Positions 19,080-27,468 of a stretch of 64,000 nt of DNA are shown here, in pieces. Origin of the DNA: Terrabacter sp. Ter38 (GTDB lineage Bacteria; Actinomycetota; Actinomycetes; Actinomycetales; Dermatophilaceae); contig NZ_JALJRZ010000009.1 of the NCBI RefSeq assembly GCF_024519435.1, positions 155,923 through 219,922 of the forward strand. Reading direction: 5' to 3'. A program made the position numbers and the translations under genes. The notes below the pieces were generated by a model, which worked only from the letters and a program-made list of their open reading frames with translations, made no database searches and was not told the DNA's origin. The stretch's first letter is position 1, and each line of letters opens with the position of its first letter.

Positions 19080-20000
19080 ATGACCACGTCCATCACCGTG
19101 ACGCTGGCGTCGCCGGCTGCCCACCAGGACGTCATCGAGCTCGTCGGCGCTCGGCTGCAGCACCTGACGAGGGCCGAGGTGGCCTGGCCGTTCGAGTCGC
19201 CCGAGGTGTTCACCCATCTCGTCGTGGCCGTCGCGAGGGACGACGACGAACACCTGCTCGGCGTGGGCCTGTCGCTCCGGCCCACGTTCGCACCGCCGGA
19301 CAGGTCGATGCTCCGGGTCGTCGTCGCCCGTGACCACGAGGGCCACGGTGTGGGAAGCGCCCTGCGCCGGTTCCTGCTTCCCCACGTCCCGGACACGACC
19401 CGACGGCTCGGCGGAGGGGTCTACGACGACGAGCCGAGGTCGCTCGAGATCGTCCGCCACTGGGGTTTCGGCGTCGAGGAGCACGCCATCGACTCGGCCC
19501 TCGACCTCGTCGAGCACCCGCCCGAGGCCCCCATTGTGCCGGCAGGGGTCGACCTCGAGGAGGTCCCTGACCTCGAGTTCGACGACGAGGGCGCGGTCGA
19601 GGCCATGCTCCGGGCGAGCCAGACCAACCCCGAGGCGGCGGTCGGCTTCGTCATGACGCTCGAGAAGTTCCGCACGATGACGACGACCGGCGAGATCCCC
19701 ATCTGCGTCGTCGCGCGCGTCGACGGCGCCCCTGCCGGGATCTCCTACGGGACGGTCAGCGCAGGCGAGCTCTTCATCGCCTACAGCGGCATCGACCCCA
19801 CGTTCCGGGGCCGAGGCCTCATGCGTCTCGTCAAGCAGCAGGCGCACGTGGCCGCGACCGGGGCAGGGGCCACGAAGGCCCGGACCAACAACGAGGAGCA
19901 CAACTCCGGCATCCGCCGGATCAACGCCGAGCTGGGCTACGTCGTGCAGAGCGGGGTGTACCGGCTCGTCCAGGACCTGGCCGCCGAAGACTCACGGTGA
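19080..20000 (+). CDS. Tandem-GNAT acetyltransferase
   Basis: 306 aa beginning directly after the preceding stop codon. Two GNAT-like halves are seen: an N-terminal one with LRVVVARDHEGHGVGSALRR (acetyl-CoA loop) and a C-terminal one with GIDPTFRGRGLMRLVKQQA followed by ARTNNEEHNSGIRRINAELG, the classic GNAT strand and helix. The double architecture resembles actinobacterial mycothiol-synthase-like enzymes, but the length and motifs do not establish MshD. The substrate is unknown. Confidence 0.8.
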   Translation: MTTSITVTLASPAAHQDVIELVGARLQHLTRAEVAWPFESPEVFTHLVVAVARDDDEHLLGVGLSLRPTFAPPDRSMLRVVVARDHEGHGVGSALRRFLLPHVPDTTRRLGGGVYDDEPRSLEIVRHWGFGVEEHAIDSALDLVEHPPEAPIVPAGVDLEEVPDLEFDDEGAVEAMLRASQTNPEAAVGFVMTLEKFRTMTTTGEIPICVVARVDGAPAGISYGTVSAGELFIAYSGIDPTFRGRGLMRLVKQQAHVAATGAGATKARTNNEEHNSGIRRINAELGYVVQSGVYRLVQDLAAEDSR

Positions 20001-20028
20001 GCGGCGCCGTGAGCGGCGCCGTCGCCGG

Positions 20029-20886
20029 TCACCAGGTGTTCTCGACGACGGCGTGCTCGATCTCGCCCTTCGCGTGCTCGAGGACCGAGAGCGTGCGCGA
20101 CGCCCCGAACGCCGTGCGCAGTCGCACCGACGACGGCAGCCGCACCGGCTTGCGGAACCAGACGCGGCTCGTGAGCCCGGCCTCCGGCAGTCGCGGTCCG
20201 AGTGCTGCGAGCACCCTGGCGTAGGAGTACATCCCGTGGGCGATGGCGCTCGGGAATCCGAGCGGCCTGGCGGTCAGCGCGTGCACGTGGATGGGGTTCC
20301 AGTCACCCGACACGGCGGCATACGCCCGTCCGGTGCCCTCGCCGAGGCGCCACAGCGGGCCCGTCCTGACGGCAGCGAGGGGATCGGTCGACGGTGGCTC
20401 GGACGGCTCGACATCGGGGTGCTCGGCGCCGCGTGAGAGGTAGGTGCTCACCCCGCGCCACACGACCTCGCCCCGCACCCCGACCTCCGACACGAGGTCG
20501 ACCTGCCGGCCGCGACGGTGAGGTCGGAGGTCCTGCGCCCAGACCGAGACGTCGAGCGGCTCGTCGAGCTGGACGGGTCGCAGCGCCTCGATGCGGTTCT
20601 CGACGTGGACGGCACCGAGCAGCGGGAGGGGGAACCGGTCGCCGCTCATGACCTCCATCTGGAGCGGGAAGGCGACGAGGTGCGGGTAGGTGGGCGGCAA
20701 CGTGCCGGACACCGGGAACCGGCAGACGCGGGCGTAGGCGACGAGCTCGTCGACGTCGACGCGTATGCCGGCCCGTGACCAGCGGACGTCGGGCAGGGTG
20801 TCGCTCGCGTTGCCCCGGCGGAGGGCGGCGGTGGCGTAGATCCGGCGCAGGTCGGGGGCCGCGTCGAGGGTGATCTCCTTGGTCAT
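20029..20886 (-). CDS. MaoC-family (R)-hydratase/dehydratase (HtdX-like)
   Basis: 285 aa, two hot-dog folds. The C-terminal one has the MaoC hydratase-2 motif (SGDWNPIHVHALTA followed by FPSAIAHGMYSYA), the N-terminal one is degenerate. It is expected to hydrate enoyl-CoA or dehydrate 3-hydroxyacyl thioesters. It follows the FabG4-like gene by 7 bp, and the three-gene order matches Rv0241c-Rv0242c-Rv0243 of Mycobacterium, where this position is HtdX. Confidence 0.88.
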   Translation of the reverse strand: MTKEITLDAAPDLRRIYATAALRRGNASDTLPDVRWSRAGIRVDVDELVAYARVCRFPVSGTLPPTYPHLVAFPLQMEVMSGDRFPLPLLGAVHVENRIEALRPVQLDEPLDVSVWAQDLRPHRRGRQVDLVSEVGVRGEVVWRGVSTYLSRGAEHPDVEPSEPPSTDPLAAVRTGPLWRLGEGTGRAYAAVSGDWNPIHVHALTARPLGFPSAIAHGMYSYARVLAALGPRLPEAGLTSRVWFRKPVRLPSSVRLRTAFGASRTLSVLEHAKGEIEHAVVENTW

Positions 20887-20893
20887 GGGACGC

Positions 20894-22219
20894 TCACGCC
20901 CCGAGCAGGCTCTGGCCGCAGACGCGGACCACCTGCCCCGTGACGGCCGCAGACCCGGGCTGGGCGAACCAGGCGATGGTCTCGGCGACGTCCTTCGGGT
21001 GTCCGCCCTGCTGGAGGGAGTTCATCCGGCGCCCGATCTCCCTCGTGGCGAAGGGGATCCGCGCGGTCATCTCCGTCTCGATGAAGCCGGGAGCCACGGC
21101 GTTGACCGTGATCCCGCGGCCAGCGACCTGGCGCGACAGCGCGGTGACGAGCCCGATGACGCCCGCCTTGCTCGCGCCGTAGTTCGTCTGGCCACGGTTC
21201 CCGGCGATGCCCGCGATCGAGGCGACGCAGACGATGCGGCCGCCGTCGGCGAGTCCGCCCTCGCCGAGGATCGCGTCGTTCATCCGCAGGACCGAGCGGA
21301 GGTTGACCTCCAAGACGCTGCGCCAGCGGTCGTCGTCCATGTTGACGAAGAGCTTGTCGCGGGTGATGCCGGCGTTGTGCACGACGACGTCGAGGCCGCC
21401 GTGCCGCGTCGTGGCGTGCTCGACGATGCGGGAGCCCGCGTCGTCCGCCGTGACGTCGAGCTGGAGCGCCGTGCCCCTGACCTCGTTGGCCACCGTGGCC
21501 AGTGCGTCACCGGCCGACGGGACGTCGACGGCGACGACCGTCGCGCCGTCGCGGGCCAGCACGCGGGCGATCTCGGCGCCGATGCCTCGTGCGGCGCCGG
21601 TCACGACGGCCACCTTGCCGTCGAGCGGGCGCAGCGCGTCGACGTCTCCGCTCGTGGACTCGTCGACCCGGACCACCTGGCCGTCGACGTAGGCCGAGCG
21701 CCCGGAGAGGAAGAACTCGACGGCGGATCTGACACCGTCGTGCGCATCTCCCTGCGCGAGCACGAGGTTCGCCGTCGCTCCCGCCCGCAGCTCCTTGCCG
21801 ATGGAGCGCACGGCGCCCTCGAGGGCGCGCTGGGTCGTCACCGCGGCGACATCCGTCAGCGTCGCTGGGTCCGTGCCGATGACCACGACGCGACCGTTGC
21901 GTCTGAGCGCCTTGACCGCGGGGGCGCCGAGCAGGCGCAGCTGGTCGAGCTCGGCCGGGTCGGTGGCCGAGCTGAGGTCGAGGACCACCGCCCCGACCGT
22001 GTCGCCCGCATCGGTCAGCGTGGACACCGCGGCCACCCCCTCGCCCCCGAGCCAGGCGGCGATGCCGTCGGCGAAGCGGCCGGCGCCCGCGACGAGTACG
22101 GGCCCCTCGCACAGCGGCATACCGGGCTCGTATCGGCGCAGCCGGGTCGGTTGTGGCACGCCGACCTTCCGGGCCACGGGCGAGCTGACGATGGTCGTGA
22201 AGAGGTCGGGCATGCTCAT
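20894..22219 (-). CDS. 3-oxoacyl-ACP/CoA reductase, double-SDR FabG4 type
   Basis: 441 aa, nearly twice a normal FabG, as in mycobacterial FabG4 (HMwFabG). Residues 1-200 form a degenerate Rossmann domain without an SDR active site (GPVLVAGAGRFADGIAAWLG). Residues about 205-441 form a complete SDR: VVTGAARGIGAEIARVL, NAGITRDKLFVNMD and the Ser-Tyr-Lys triad with TNYGASKAGV. The ATG overlaps the thiolase stop (ATGA) and has GGAGGC upstream. NADH rather than NADPH use is known for FabG4 but cannot be read here. Confidence 0.9.
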   Translation of the reverse strand: MSMPDLFTTIVSSPVARKVGVPQPTRLRRYEPGMPLCEGPVLVAGAGRFADGIAAWLGGEGVAAVSTLTDAGDTVGAVVLDLSSATDPAELDQLRLLGAPAVKALRRNGRVVVIGTDPATLTDVAAVTTQRALEGAVRSIGKELRAGATANLVLAQGDAHDGVRSAVEFFLSGRSAYVDGQVVRVDESTSGDVDALRPLDGKVAVVTGAARGIGAEIARVLARDGATVVAVDVPSAGDALATVANEVRGTALQLDVTADDAGSRIVEHATTRHGGLDVVVHNAGITRDKLFVNMDDDRWRSVLEVNLRSVLRMNDAILGEGGLADGGRIVCVASIAGIAGNRGQTNYGASKAGVIGLVTALSRQVAGRGITVNAVAPGFIETEMTARIPFATREIGRRMNSLQQGGHPKDVAETIAWFAQPGSAAVTGQVVRVCGQSLLGA

Positions 22220-23511
22220 GCCTCCAGGATCGCGACGACGCCCTGCCCACCGGCAGCGCAGATGGAGATGAGACCTCGGCCTCCACCGGCCTCCTTGAGC
22301 TGCTTGGCGAGCGAGGCCACGATGCGGCCGCCCGTCGCGGCGAAGGGGTGGCCCGCGGCAAGCGAGGAACCGTTGACGTTGAGCCTGCTGCGGTCGATGG
22401 AGCCGAGCGGCGCGTCGAGGCCGAGGCGCTCCCGGCAGAAGTCGGGGTCCTCCCAGGCCTTGAGCGTCGTGAGCACCGTCGCGGCGAACGCCTCGTGGAT
22501 CTCGTAGAAGTCGAAGTCCTGCAGGGACAGCCCGTTGCGGGCGAGCAGGCGCGGGACGGCGTACGCGGGGGCCATGAGCAGGCCCTCGTCGCCGTGGACG
22601 TAGTCGACGGCCGCGGTCTCGGCGTCGACGAACCAGGCGAGCGGCGTCAGCCGGTGCTCGGTCGCCCACTCCTCGCTCGCGAGCAGCACTGCAGAGGCGC
22701 CGTCGGTCAGGGGTGTCGAGTTGCCGGCGGTCATGGTCGCGCCCTCACCCTTGCCGAAGACGGGCTTGAGCGTCGCCAGCTTCTCGACCGTGGAGTCGGC
22801 GCGGAGGTTCGTGTCGCGCGAGACGCCGAGGTAGGGCGTGACGAGGTCGTCGAAGAAGCCCCGGTCGTAGGCGGCGGCGAGGTGCTGGTGGCTGGCGGCG
22901 GCGAGCTCGTCCTGGGCTTCACGCGTGATGCCCCACTGCGCGGCGGTCAGGGCCATGTGCTCACCCATCGAGAGCCCGGTGCGAGGCTCGACGTTCTCGG
23001 GGATGGCCGGCACGAGGTGACCCGGGCGCAGGCCCGTGAGCGCCTTGGCGCGCTCTCCGGCGGACCGGGCGCGGTTGGCGGCGAGGATCGTCTGGCGCAG
23101 ACCTTCGCTCACGGCGATCGGTGCGTCGCTGGCGCTGTCGACGCCCCCGGCGATGCCGGCGTCCACCTGCCCGAGGGCGATCTTGTTGGCGACGAGGACG
23201 GCCGCCTCGAGCCCGGTGCCGCACGCCTGCTGGATGTCGTAGGCCGGGGTCGCGGGGTCGAGGCGGGTTCCGAGCACGGTCTCACGGGTGAGGTTGAAGT
23301 CGCGGCTGTGCTTGAGGACCGCTCCGGCGACCACCTCGCCGAGCCGCTCCCCCGCGAGCCCGAAGCGGGCCACGAGTCCGTCGACGGTCGCCGTCAGCAT
23401 GTCCTGGTTGGACGCCTTGGCGTAGGGGCCGTTGGACCGGGCGAAGGGGATGCGGTTGCCCCCGAGGACCGCGACTCGACGCGGCGCGCGGGGGGTGGAC
23501 TGGGAAGCCAT
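22216..23511 (-). CDS. Acetyl-CoA acyltransferase (FadA2/FadI-like thiolase)
   Basis: 431 aa from ATG 23511 with AGGAGA upstream. Thiolase catalytic residues are present: Cys in DIQQACGTGLEAA, His in AAGHPFAATGGR, and the terminal Cys in ISICAAGGQG. Expected reaction: thiolysis of 3-ketoacyl-CoA, or the reverse condensation. It shares a divergent 98-bp regulatory region with the TetR gene, which may control this thiolase-reductase-hydratase operon. Confidence 0.92.
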   Translation of the reverse strand: MASQSTPRAPRRVAVLGGNRIPFARSNGPYAKASNQDMLTATVDGLVARFGLAGERLGEVVAGAVLKHSRDFNLTRETVLGTRLDPATPAYDIQQACGTGLEAAVLVANKIALGQVDAGIAGGVDSASDAPIAVSEGLRQTILAANRARSAGERAKALTGLRPGHLVPAIPENVEPRTGLSMGEHMALTAAQWGITREAQDELAAASHQHLAAAYDRGFFDDLVTPYLGVSRDTNLRADSTVEKLATLKPVFGKGEGATMTAGNSTPLTDGASAVLLASEEWATEHRLTPLAWFVDAETAAVDYVHGDEGLLMAPAYAVPRLLARNGLSLQDFDFYEIHEAFAATVLTTLKAWEDPDFCRERLGLDAPLGSIDRSRLNVNGSSLAAGHPFAATGGRIVASLAKQLKEAGGGRGLISICAAGGQGVVAILEA

Positions 23512-23609
23512 GGGTCTCTCCTGCTGTCGGATGTCTGACCTGTCGTTCTCGACCAAGATAACCGAAACCGGAAGTAGTCGATACAGCCAGTACCTGTTAC
23601 TTTCGAGAA

Positions 23610-24329
23610 ATGGACAACGACGTGGATCGTCCGGGACACGCTCCCCCCGCCCCTCGGGACGGGCGGGACTCACGCTGGGAGCGCCACCGCGAGGAGCGTC
23701 GCGCCGCCCTCGTCGACGCGACGATCCGCGCCATCCGCACGCACGGGGCGGGCGTCGGGATGGACGACATCGCGGCCGAGGCCGGCACGTCCAAGACCGT
23801 CATCTACCGCCACTTCGATGACAAGGCCGGTCTCTACCGCGCCGTGGCCGCCCGCATCGACGGGCGTGTCGTCGGCAACGTCGGGGCCGCCCTGGGCCGG
23901 TCGAGCACACCGCCGGCGGACACCCGCGAGCTCGTCGCGTCGACCGTCGAGGCCTATCTCGCCCTCGTCGAGTCCGACACCGAGGTCTACCGCTTCGTCG
24001 TCAACCGGCCGCTCGTCGACCTCCCGCTCGCCGACGACCCCGTCGGAGGCACGGTCGACCAGGTGACGGACCAGCTGACCGGTCTGCTCCTCGAGGCTCT
24101 CCGGTCGCCGGCGACCGACCCGTCGCGGGCCCGCACGTGGGCCATCGCGCTCGTCGGCTCCGTGCGTGCGGTCGCCGACGACTGGCTCGCCACCCCCGAG
24201 ACCGACCGTGCTCCGCGCGCCGCCGTGGTCGACTCCCTGACCGACCTCGCCTGGCACGGGCTCGCCCCTGTCCTCACGGCCCACTCCGCCACGCACCCGA
24301 CCACCTCCCCGACCACCGCGACCCCCTGA
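23610..24329 (+). CDS. TetR-family regulator of the adjacent fatty-acid genes
   Basis: 239 aa. N-terminal HTH about residues 30-75: RRAALVDATIRAIRTHG, then DDIAAEAGTSKTVIYRHFDDKAGLYRAVA, which is canonical TetR. The C-terminal ligand domain has no recognisable signature, and the tail is Thr/Pro-rich. It is divergent from the thiolase and 23 bp upstream of the acyl-CoA oxidase, so an acyl-CoA-responsive repressor of both is likely. The intergenic region contains a weak dyad (ACAG-N7-CTGT at 23583-23597), not strong enough to call an operator. Confidence 0.9.
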   Translation: MDNDVDRPGHAPPAPRDGRDSRWERHREERRAALVDATIRAIRTHGAGVGMDDIAAEAGTSKTVIYRHFDDKAGLYRAVAARIDGRVVGNVGAALGRSSTPPADTRELVASTVEAYLALVESDTEVYRFVVNRPLVDLPLADDPVGGTVDQVTDQLTGLLLEALRSPATDPSRARTWAIALVGSVRAVADDWLATPETDRAPRAAVVDSLTDLAWHGLAPVLTAHSATHPTTSPTTATP

Positions 24330-24352
24330 GGTCCAGACCGGAAGGCACCGAG

Positions 24353-26401
24353 ATGTCCACGGCCACAGACTCCCCCATGGACTTCCCCGCCGACTCACGC
24401 CGCAGCTCCTCCGTCGGCTCACCTGCCCCCGATGGCTCCGCCGGGCAACAGCACCCCGACCCGGGCCACGGCCCCGCGCCCCGGGCCCGCCCCGCGCTGA
24501 CCGCGGCGCTCCGCTCCCACCTCGACGGCCCGTTCGGCGAGGTGCGTGACCACTGCCGAGCGCTCGACGCCGCGACGTTCGGACCGCCGTCGGCCCCGCT
24601 GCCGATGGACGAGCACCGCTCCCGTGTCACGACCCAGCTCGCAGCCCTGGCGGCCGAGCCGTACGCCGCGCGCGGGTTCCCCGAGCACCAGGGCGGCACC
24701 GCCCGCTACGCGGAGGCCGTCGCCGCCTTCGAGATGCTCGGTCACACCGACCTCTCGCTCTTCGTCAAGGCCGGCGTCCAGTGGGGCCTCTTCGGCGGCG
24801 CCGTCTCCCTCCTCGGCACGACCCGCCACGACCACCTTCTGCCCCGCATCATCTCCGGCGAGCTGCAGGGCTGCTTCGCGATGACCGAGACGGGCCACGG
24901 CAGCGACGTGCAGAGCCTGCAGACGACCGCGACCTTCGACGCGGGGACCGACGAGATCGTCGTCCACTCACCCGTGCCCGCAGCACGCAAGGACTACATC
25001 GGCAACGCAGCTCGCGACGGGCAGACCGCCGCGGTCTTCGCGCAGCTCGTCGTCGGCGGCGAGTCCCGCGGCGTGCACTGCGTGCTCGTCCCCATCCGCG
25101 ACGAGTCCGGCACTCCCGCAAGGGGTGTGACCATCGAGGACTGTGGTCCCAAGCTCGGTCTCGGCGGCGTCGACAACGGACGGCTGCTCTTCGACCACGT
25201 CCGGGTGCCGCGCACCAACTTGCTCGGCCGCTACGGCGACATCGGCGACGACGGCACCTACACGAGCCCCATCGACAACCCCGGCCGCCGCTTCTTCACC
25301 ATGCTGGGCACGCTCGTCCGCGGGCGCATCTCGGTGGCCGGTGGGGCGGGCGCCGCGGCCCGTTCGGCTCTGGCCGTCACGACGGCGTATGCCGCCGGGC
25401 GCCGCCAGTTCGCCGCGCCCGGCGCCGAGGTGGAGACGACCGTGCTCGACTACCGGACCTACCAGCGGCGCCTGCTGCCGAGGATCGCGACGGCATACGC
25501 CCTCCAGCTCGCCCAGCACGAGCTCGTCTCCGCGATGGACGACGTGCTCGCCGGGCGCGCGAGGTCCGAGGAGGACCAGCGGCGCCTGGAGACCCGGGCC
25601 GCGGGGATCAAGGTGCTGACGACCCGGCACGCGACCGACACCATCCAGGAGTGCCGCGAGCTGTGCGGCGGCGCCGGCTACCTCTGGGCCAACCGCCTCG
25701 CCGCGCTCAAGGCCGACACCGACATCTTCACGACCTTCGAGGGCGACAACACCGTGCTGCTCCAGCTCGTCGCCAAGTCGCTCCTCGCCGAGTACCAGGC
25801 GACGTTCGGCGATCTCGACACGGCCGGCATCGTGCGTTTCGGCGCACGGCTGGTCGGCGGCACCGTCATCGAGCGTTCGTCGGCGCGGGGCATCATCCAG
25901 CGACTCGTCGACGCTGCGCCGGGCCGTGAGGAGGACGTCACGTTCGGCATCCGCGGCACCCAGCTGCGTCTGCTGCGCGAACGCGAGGAGCACCTGATCG
26001 AGGGCCTGGCCCGACGACTCCGCCGGGCGACCGCTCCCGGGGCCGACGCGTTCGCGATCTTCAACGCGACGCAGGACCACCTCGTCGACGCCGCCATGGC
26101 ACACGTCGAGCGCACGGTGGCCGAGACGTTCGCCGCCTCGGTCGAGTCCTGCACCGACGACGGGGCCCGCGCCGTGCTCACCCGGGTCTGCGACCTCTAC
26201 GCCCTGTCGACGATCGAGCGCCACAAGGCGTGGTACCTCGAGCACGACCGGCTGAGCCCCGCGCGCGCCAAGGCGCTCACCGCCCTCGTCAACGAGGTCT
26301 GTTCGGAGCTGCGCCCGCACGCCACGACGCTCGTCGACGCCTTCGGCATCCCCGAGGACCTGCTGACGACGGAGATGTCGGGACGGCCTGAGTCGGCGTG
26401 A
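24353..26401 (+). CDS. Acyl-CoA oxidase/dehydrogenase (ACOX-like, about 680 aa)
   Basis: 682 aa from ATG 24353 (GGAAGG upstream). After about 45 disordered residues the acyl-CoA dehydrogenase fold follows: LSLFVKAGVQWGLFGGA, the FAD/substrate motif CFAMTETGHGSDVQSL, and ECRELCGGAGYLWANRL with TTFEGDNTVLLQLVAKSLL. The extra C-terminal about 200 residues (ending DAFGIPEDLLTTEMSG) correspond to the ACOX domain, so an H2O2-forming oxidase is favoured over an ETF-linked dehydrogenase, although sequence cannot decide. It probably shares the TetR transcript. Confidence 0.88.
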   Translation: MSTATDSPMDFPADSRRSSSVGSPAPDGSAGQQHPDPGHGPAPRARPALTAALRSHLDGPFGEVRDHCRALDAATFGPPSAPLPMDEHRSRVTTQLAALAAEPYAARGFPEHQGGTARYAEAVAAFEMLGHTDLSLFVKAGVQWGLFGGAVSLLGTTRHDHLLPRIISGELQGCFAMTETGHGSDVQSLQTTATFDAGTDEIVVHSPVPAARKDYIGNAARDGQTAAVFAQLVVGGESRGVHCVLVPIRDESGTPARGVTIEDCGPKLGLGGVDNGRLLFDHVRVPRTNLLGRYGDIGDDGTYTSPIDNPGRRFFTMLGTLVRGRISVAGGAGAAARSALAVTTAYAAGRRQFAAPGAEVETTVLDYRTYQRRLLPRIATAYALQLAQHELVSAMDDVLAGRARSEEDQRRLETRAAGIKVLTTRHATDTIQECRELCGGAGYLWANRLAALKADTDIFTTFEGDNTVLLQLVAKSLLAEYQATFGDLDTAGIVRFGARLVGGTVIERSSARGIIQRLVDAAPGREEDVTFGIRGTQLRLLREREEHLIEGLARRLRRATAPGADAFAIFNATQDHLVDAAMAHVERTVAETFAASVESCTDDGARAVLTRVCDLYALSTIERHKAWYLEHDRLSPARAKALTALVNEVCSELRPHATTLVDAFGIPEDLLTTEMSGRPESA

Positions 26402-26536
26402 GGTCGTGCGGCTCGTGTCGCCCGAGCGCACACGCCTGGCGATCTCATGCTCGACGTGCCGCAGGGGCGGGCGCGCGGACTGCAGCGTGGCCACCGACAC
26501 GGAGGTCGTATGCCGTCCGGCGCCTTCAGTCGAGCC

Positions 26537-27058
26537 TCACTCGTTCGCGCGCTGGTAGCGACCGCGCCGGTGCACGAGCGGGGCGTCCTCGACCCCGACC
26601 TCGGCGTGCTCGATCGTCGCCTCGACGAGCACCGACCACCCGACGTCGCGGCGGCTCGCCGGATCGAGGCGCACGCCCATCCACGTCGTGGCATGGCGTG
26701 GCCGCGGACCCCAGTCGGTCTGCTCCCAGTCGATGAGCCGGAAGGCCCCGCCGGGCGCGGGCATGACGCCGGCGAAGACGTCGGCGAGGCGCTCGTCGCG
26801 CGCGCCCAGGAGCGTGACGACGGCGGTGCCGGTCTCCGCGAGCGCGTCCAGGACGTCGGCGTCGGGATGCAGGAGTCCGACGACCCGGCCGGGGTCCCCG
26901 GTGGCGACGAGGTAGGACGACACCGTGAGGCCGACCCGCTCGATGCCTTCGCCTGCCGTCCAGAGCGACACCGTGCCCCCGATGCGCCCGCGCAGTCGCC
27001 GGACCGGGTCGCGATCCTCGTCGGGAGTGTCGAACGGGTGCTCCGTGTGGATCGTCAT
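26537..27058 (-). CDS. Flavin-reductase-like FMN-binding protein
   Basis: 173 aa. The core fits the FMN-binding split-barrel (flavin reductase) family: RIGGTVSLWTAGEGIERVGL, VSSYLVATGDPGRVVGLLH and GRRDVGWSVLVEATIEHAEV-type strands. It would act as a soluble NAD(P)H:flavin reductase or FMN-binding oxidoreductase; no partner monooxygenase is adjacent. It lies 49 bp after the MOSC-like gene on the same strand and converges with the acyl-CoA oxidase. Confidence 0.75.
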   Translation of the reverse strand: MTIHTEHPFDTPDEDRDPVRRLRGRIGGTVSLWTAGEGIERVGLTVSSYLVATGDPGRVVGLLHPDADVLDALAETGTAVVTLLGARDERLADVFAGVMPAPGGAFRLIDWEQTDWGPRPRHATTWMGVRLDPASRRDVGWSVLVEATIEHAEVGVEDAPLVHRRGRYQRANE

Positions 27059-27107
27059 CTCGTGTCCCCGCCCGGGAGCGGTGCAGTCCGGGAACCGGGA
27101 CGAGTGC

Positions 27108-27458
27108 TCACTCGGCCTCGGCGACGAGCAGCGCGTCGTCGACCGACACCTCGCCCGGCTCGATGACCCGGGCGTAGACGCCGGCGCACTGCGAGGGCGT
27201 CCGGGTCACCTCGAGCCTGCACTCACCGATGCGGACGATGCGGCCCACGAGCTTCTCGAGCACGGACGACTCCATGTCGAGGACGATGTTGGCCTTGGGG
27301 TGGGTCGCGACGAAGTCGTCGGCCGAGACGAGGTGCACGGCGTGCTTCTTGGAGCGGTTGCCCTCGGGACCGGTCTCGGTCACCTGGACGGAGGCGAGCT
27401 CCTGCCCGGGAGCGTCGGAGTCGGGGTAGATGAACAGGCTCGAGACCGCAGCGATCAT
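27108..27458 (-). CDS. Small MOSC-domain-like protein
   Basis: 116 aa from ATG 27458 (a GTG three codons upstream is possible). KKHAVHLVSADDFVATHPKA, NIVLDM and the Cys in TPSQCAGVYARVIEPGEV match the C-terminal half of MOSC domains (molybdenum-cofactor sulfurase C-terminal family), where the Cys is conserved. It starts about 10 bp after the SulP stop, suggesting an operon. The family call is by eye and the substrate is unknown. Confidence 0.65.
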   Translation of the reverse strand: MIAAVSSLFIYPDSDAPGQELASVQVTETGPEGNRSKKHAVHLVSADDFVATHPKANIVLDMESSVLEKLVGRIVRIGECRLEVTRTPSQCAGVYARVIEPGEVSVDDALLVAEAE

Positions 27459-27468
27459 GGTCGCCACG

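Noticed and set aside
19080..20000. Mycothiol synthase MshD
   Set aside because: Double GNAT form is similar, but no MshD-specific motif or mycothiol gene is nearby.
23512..23609. Palindromic operator for the TetR protein
   Set aside because: The best dyad is ACAG-N7-CTGT, only four bases per arm; not enough to support a feature.
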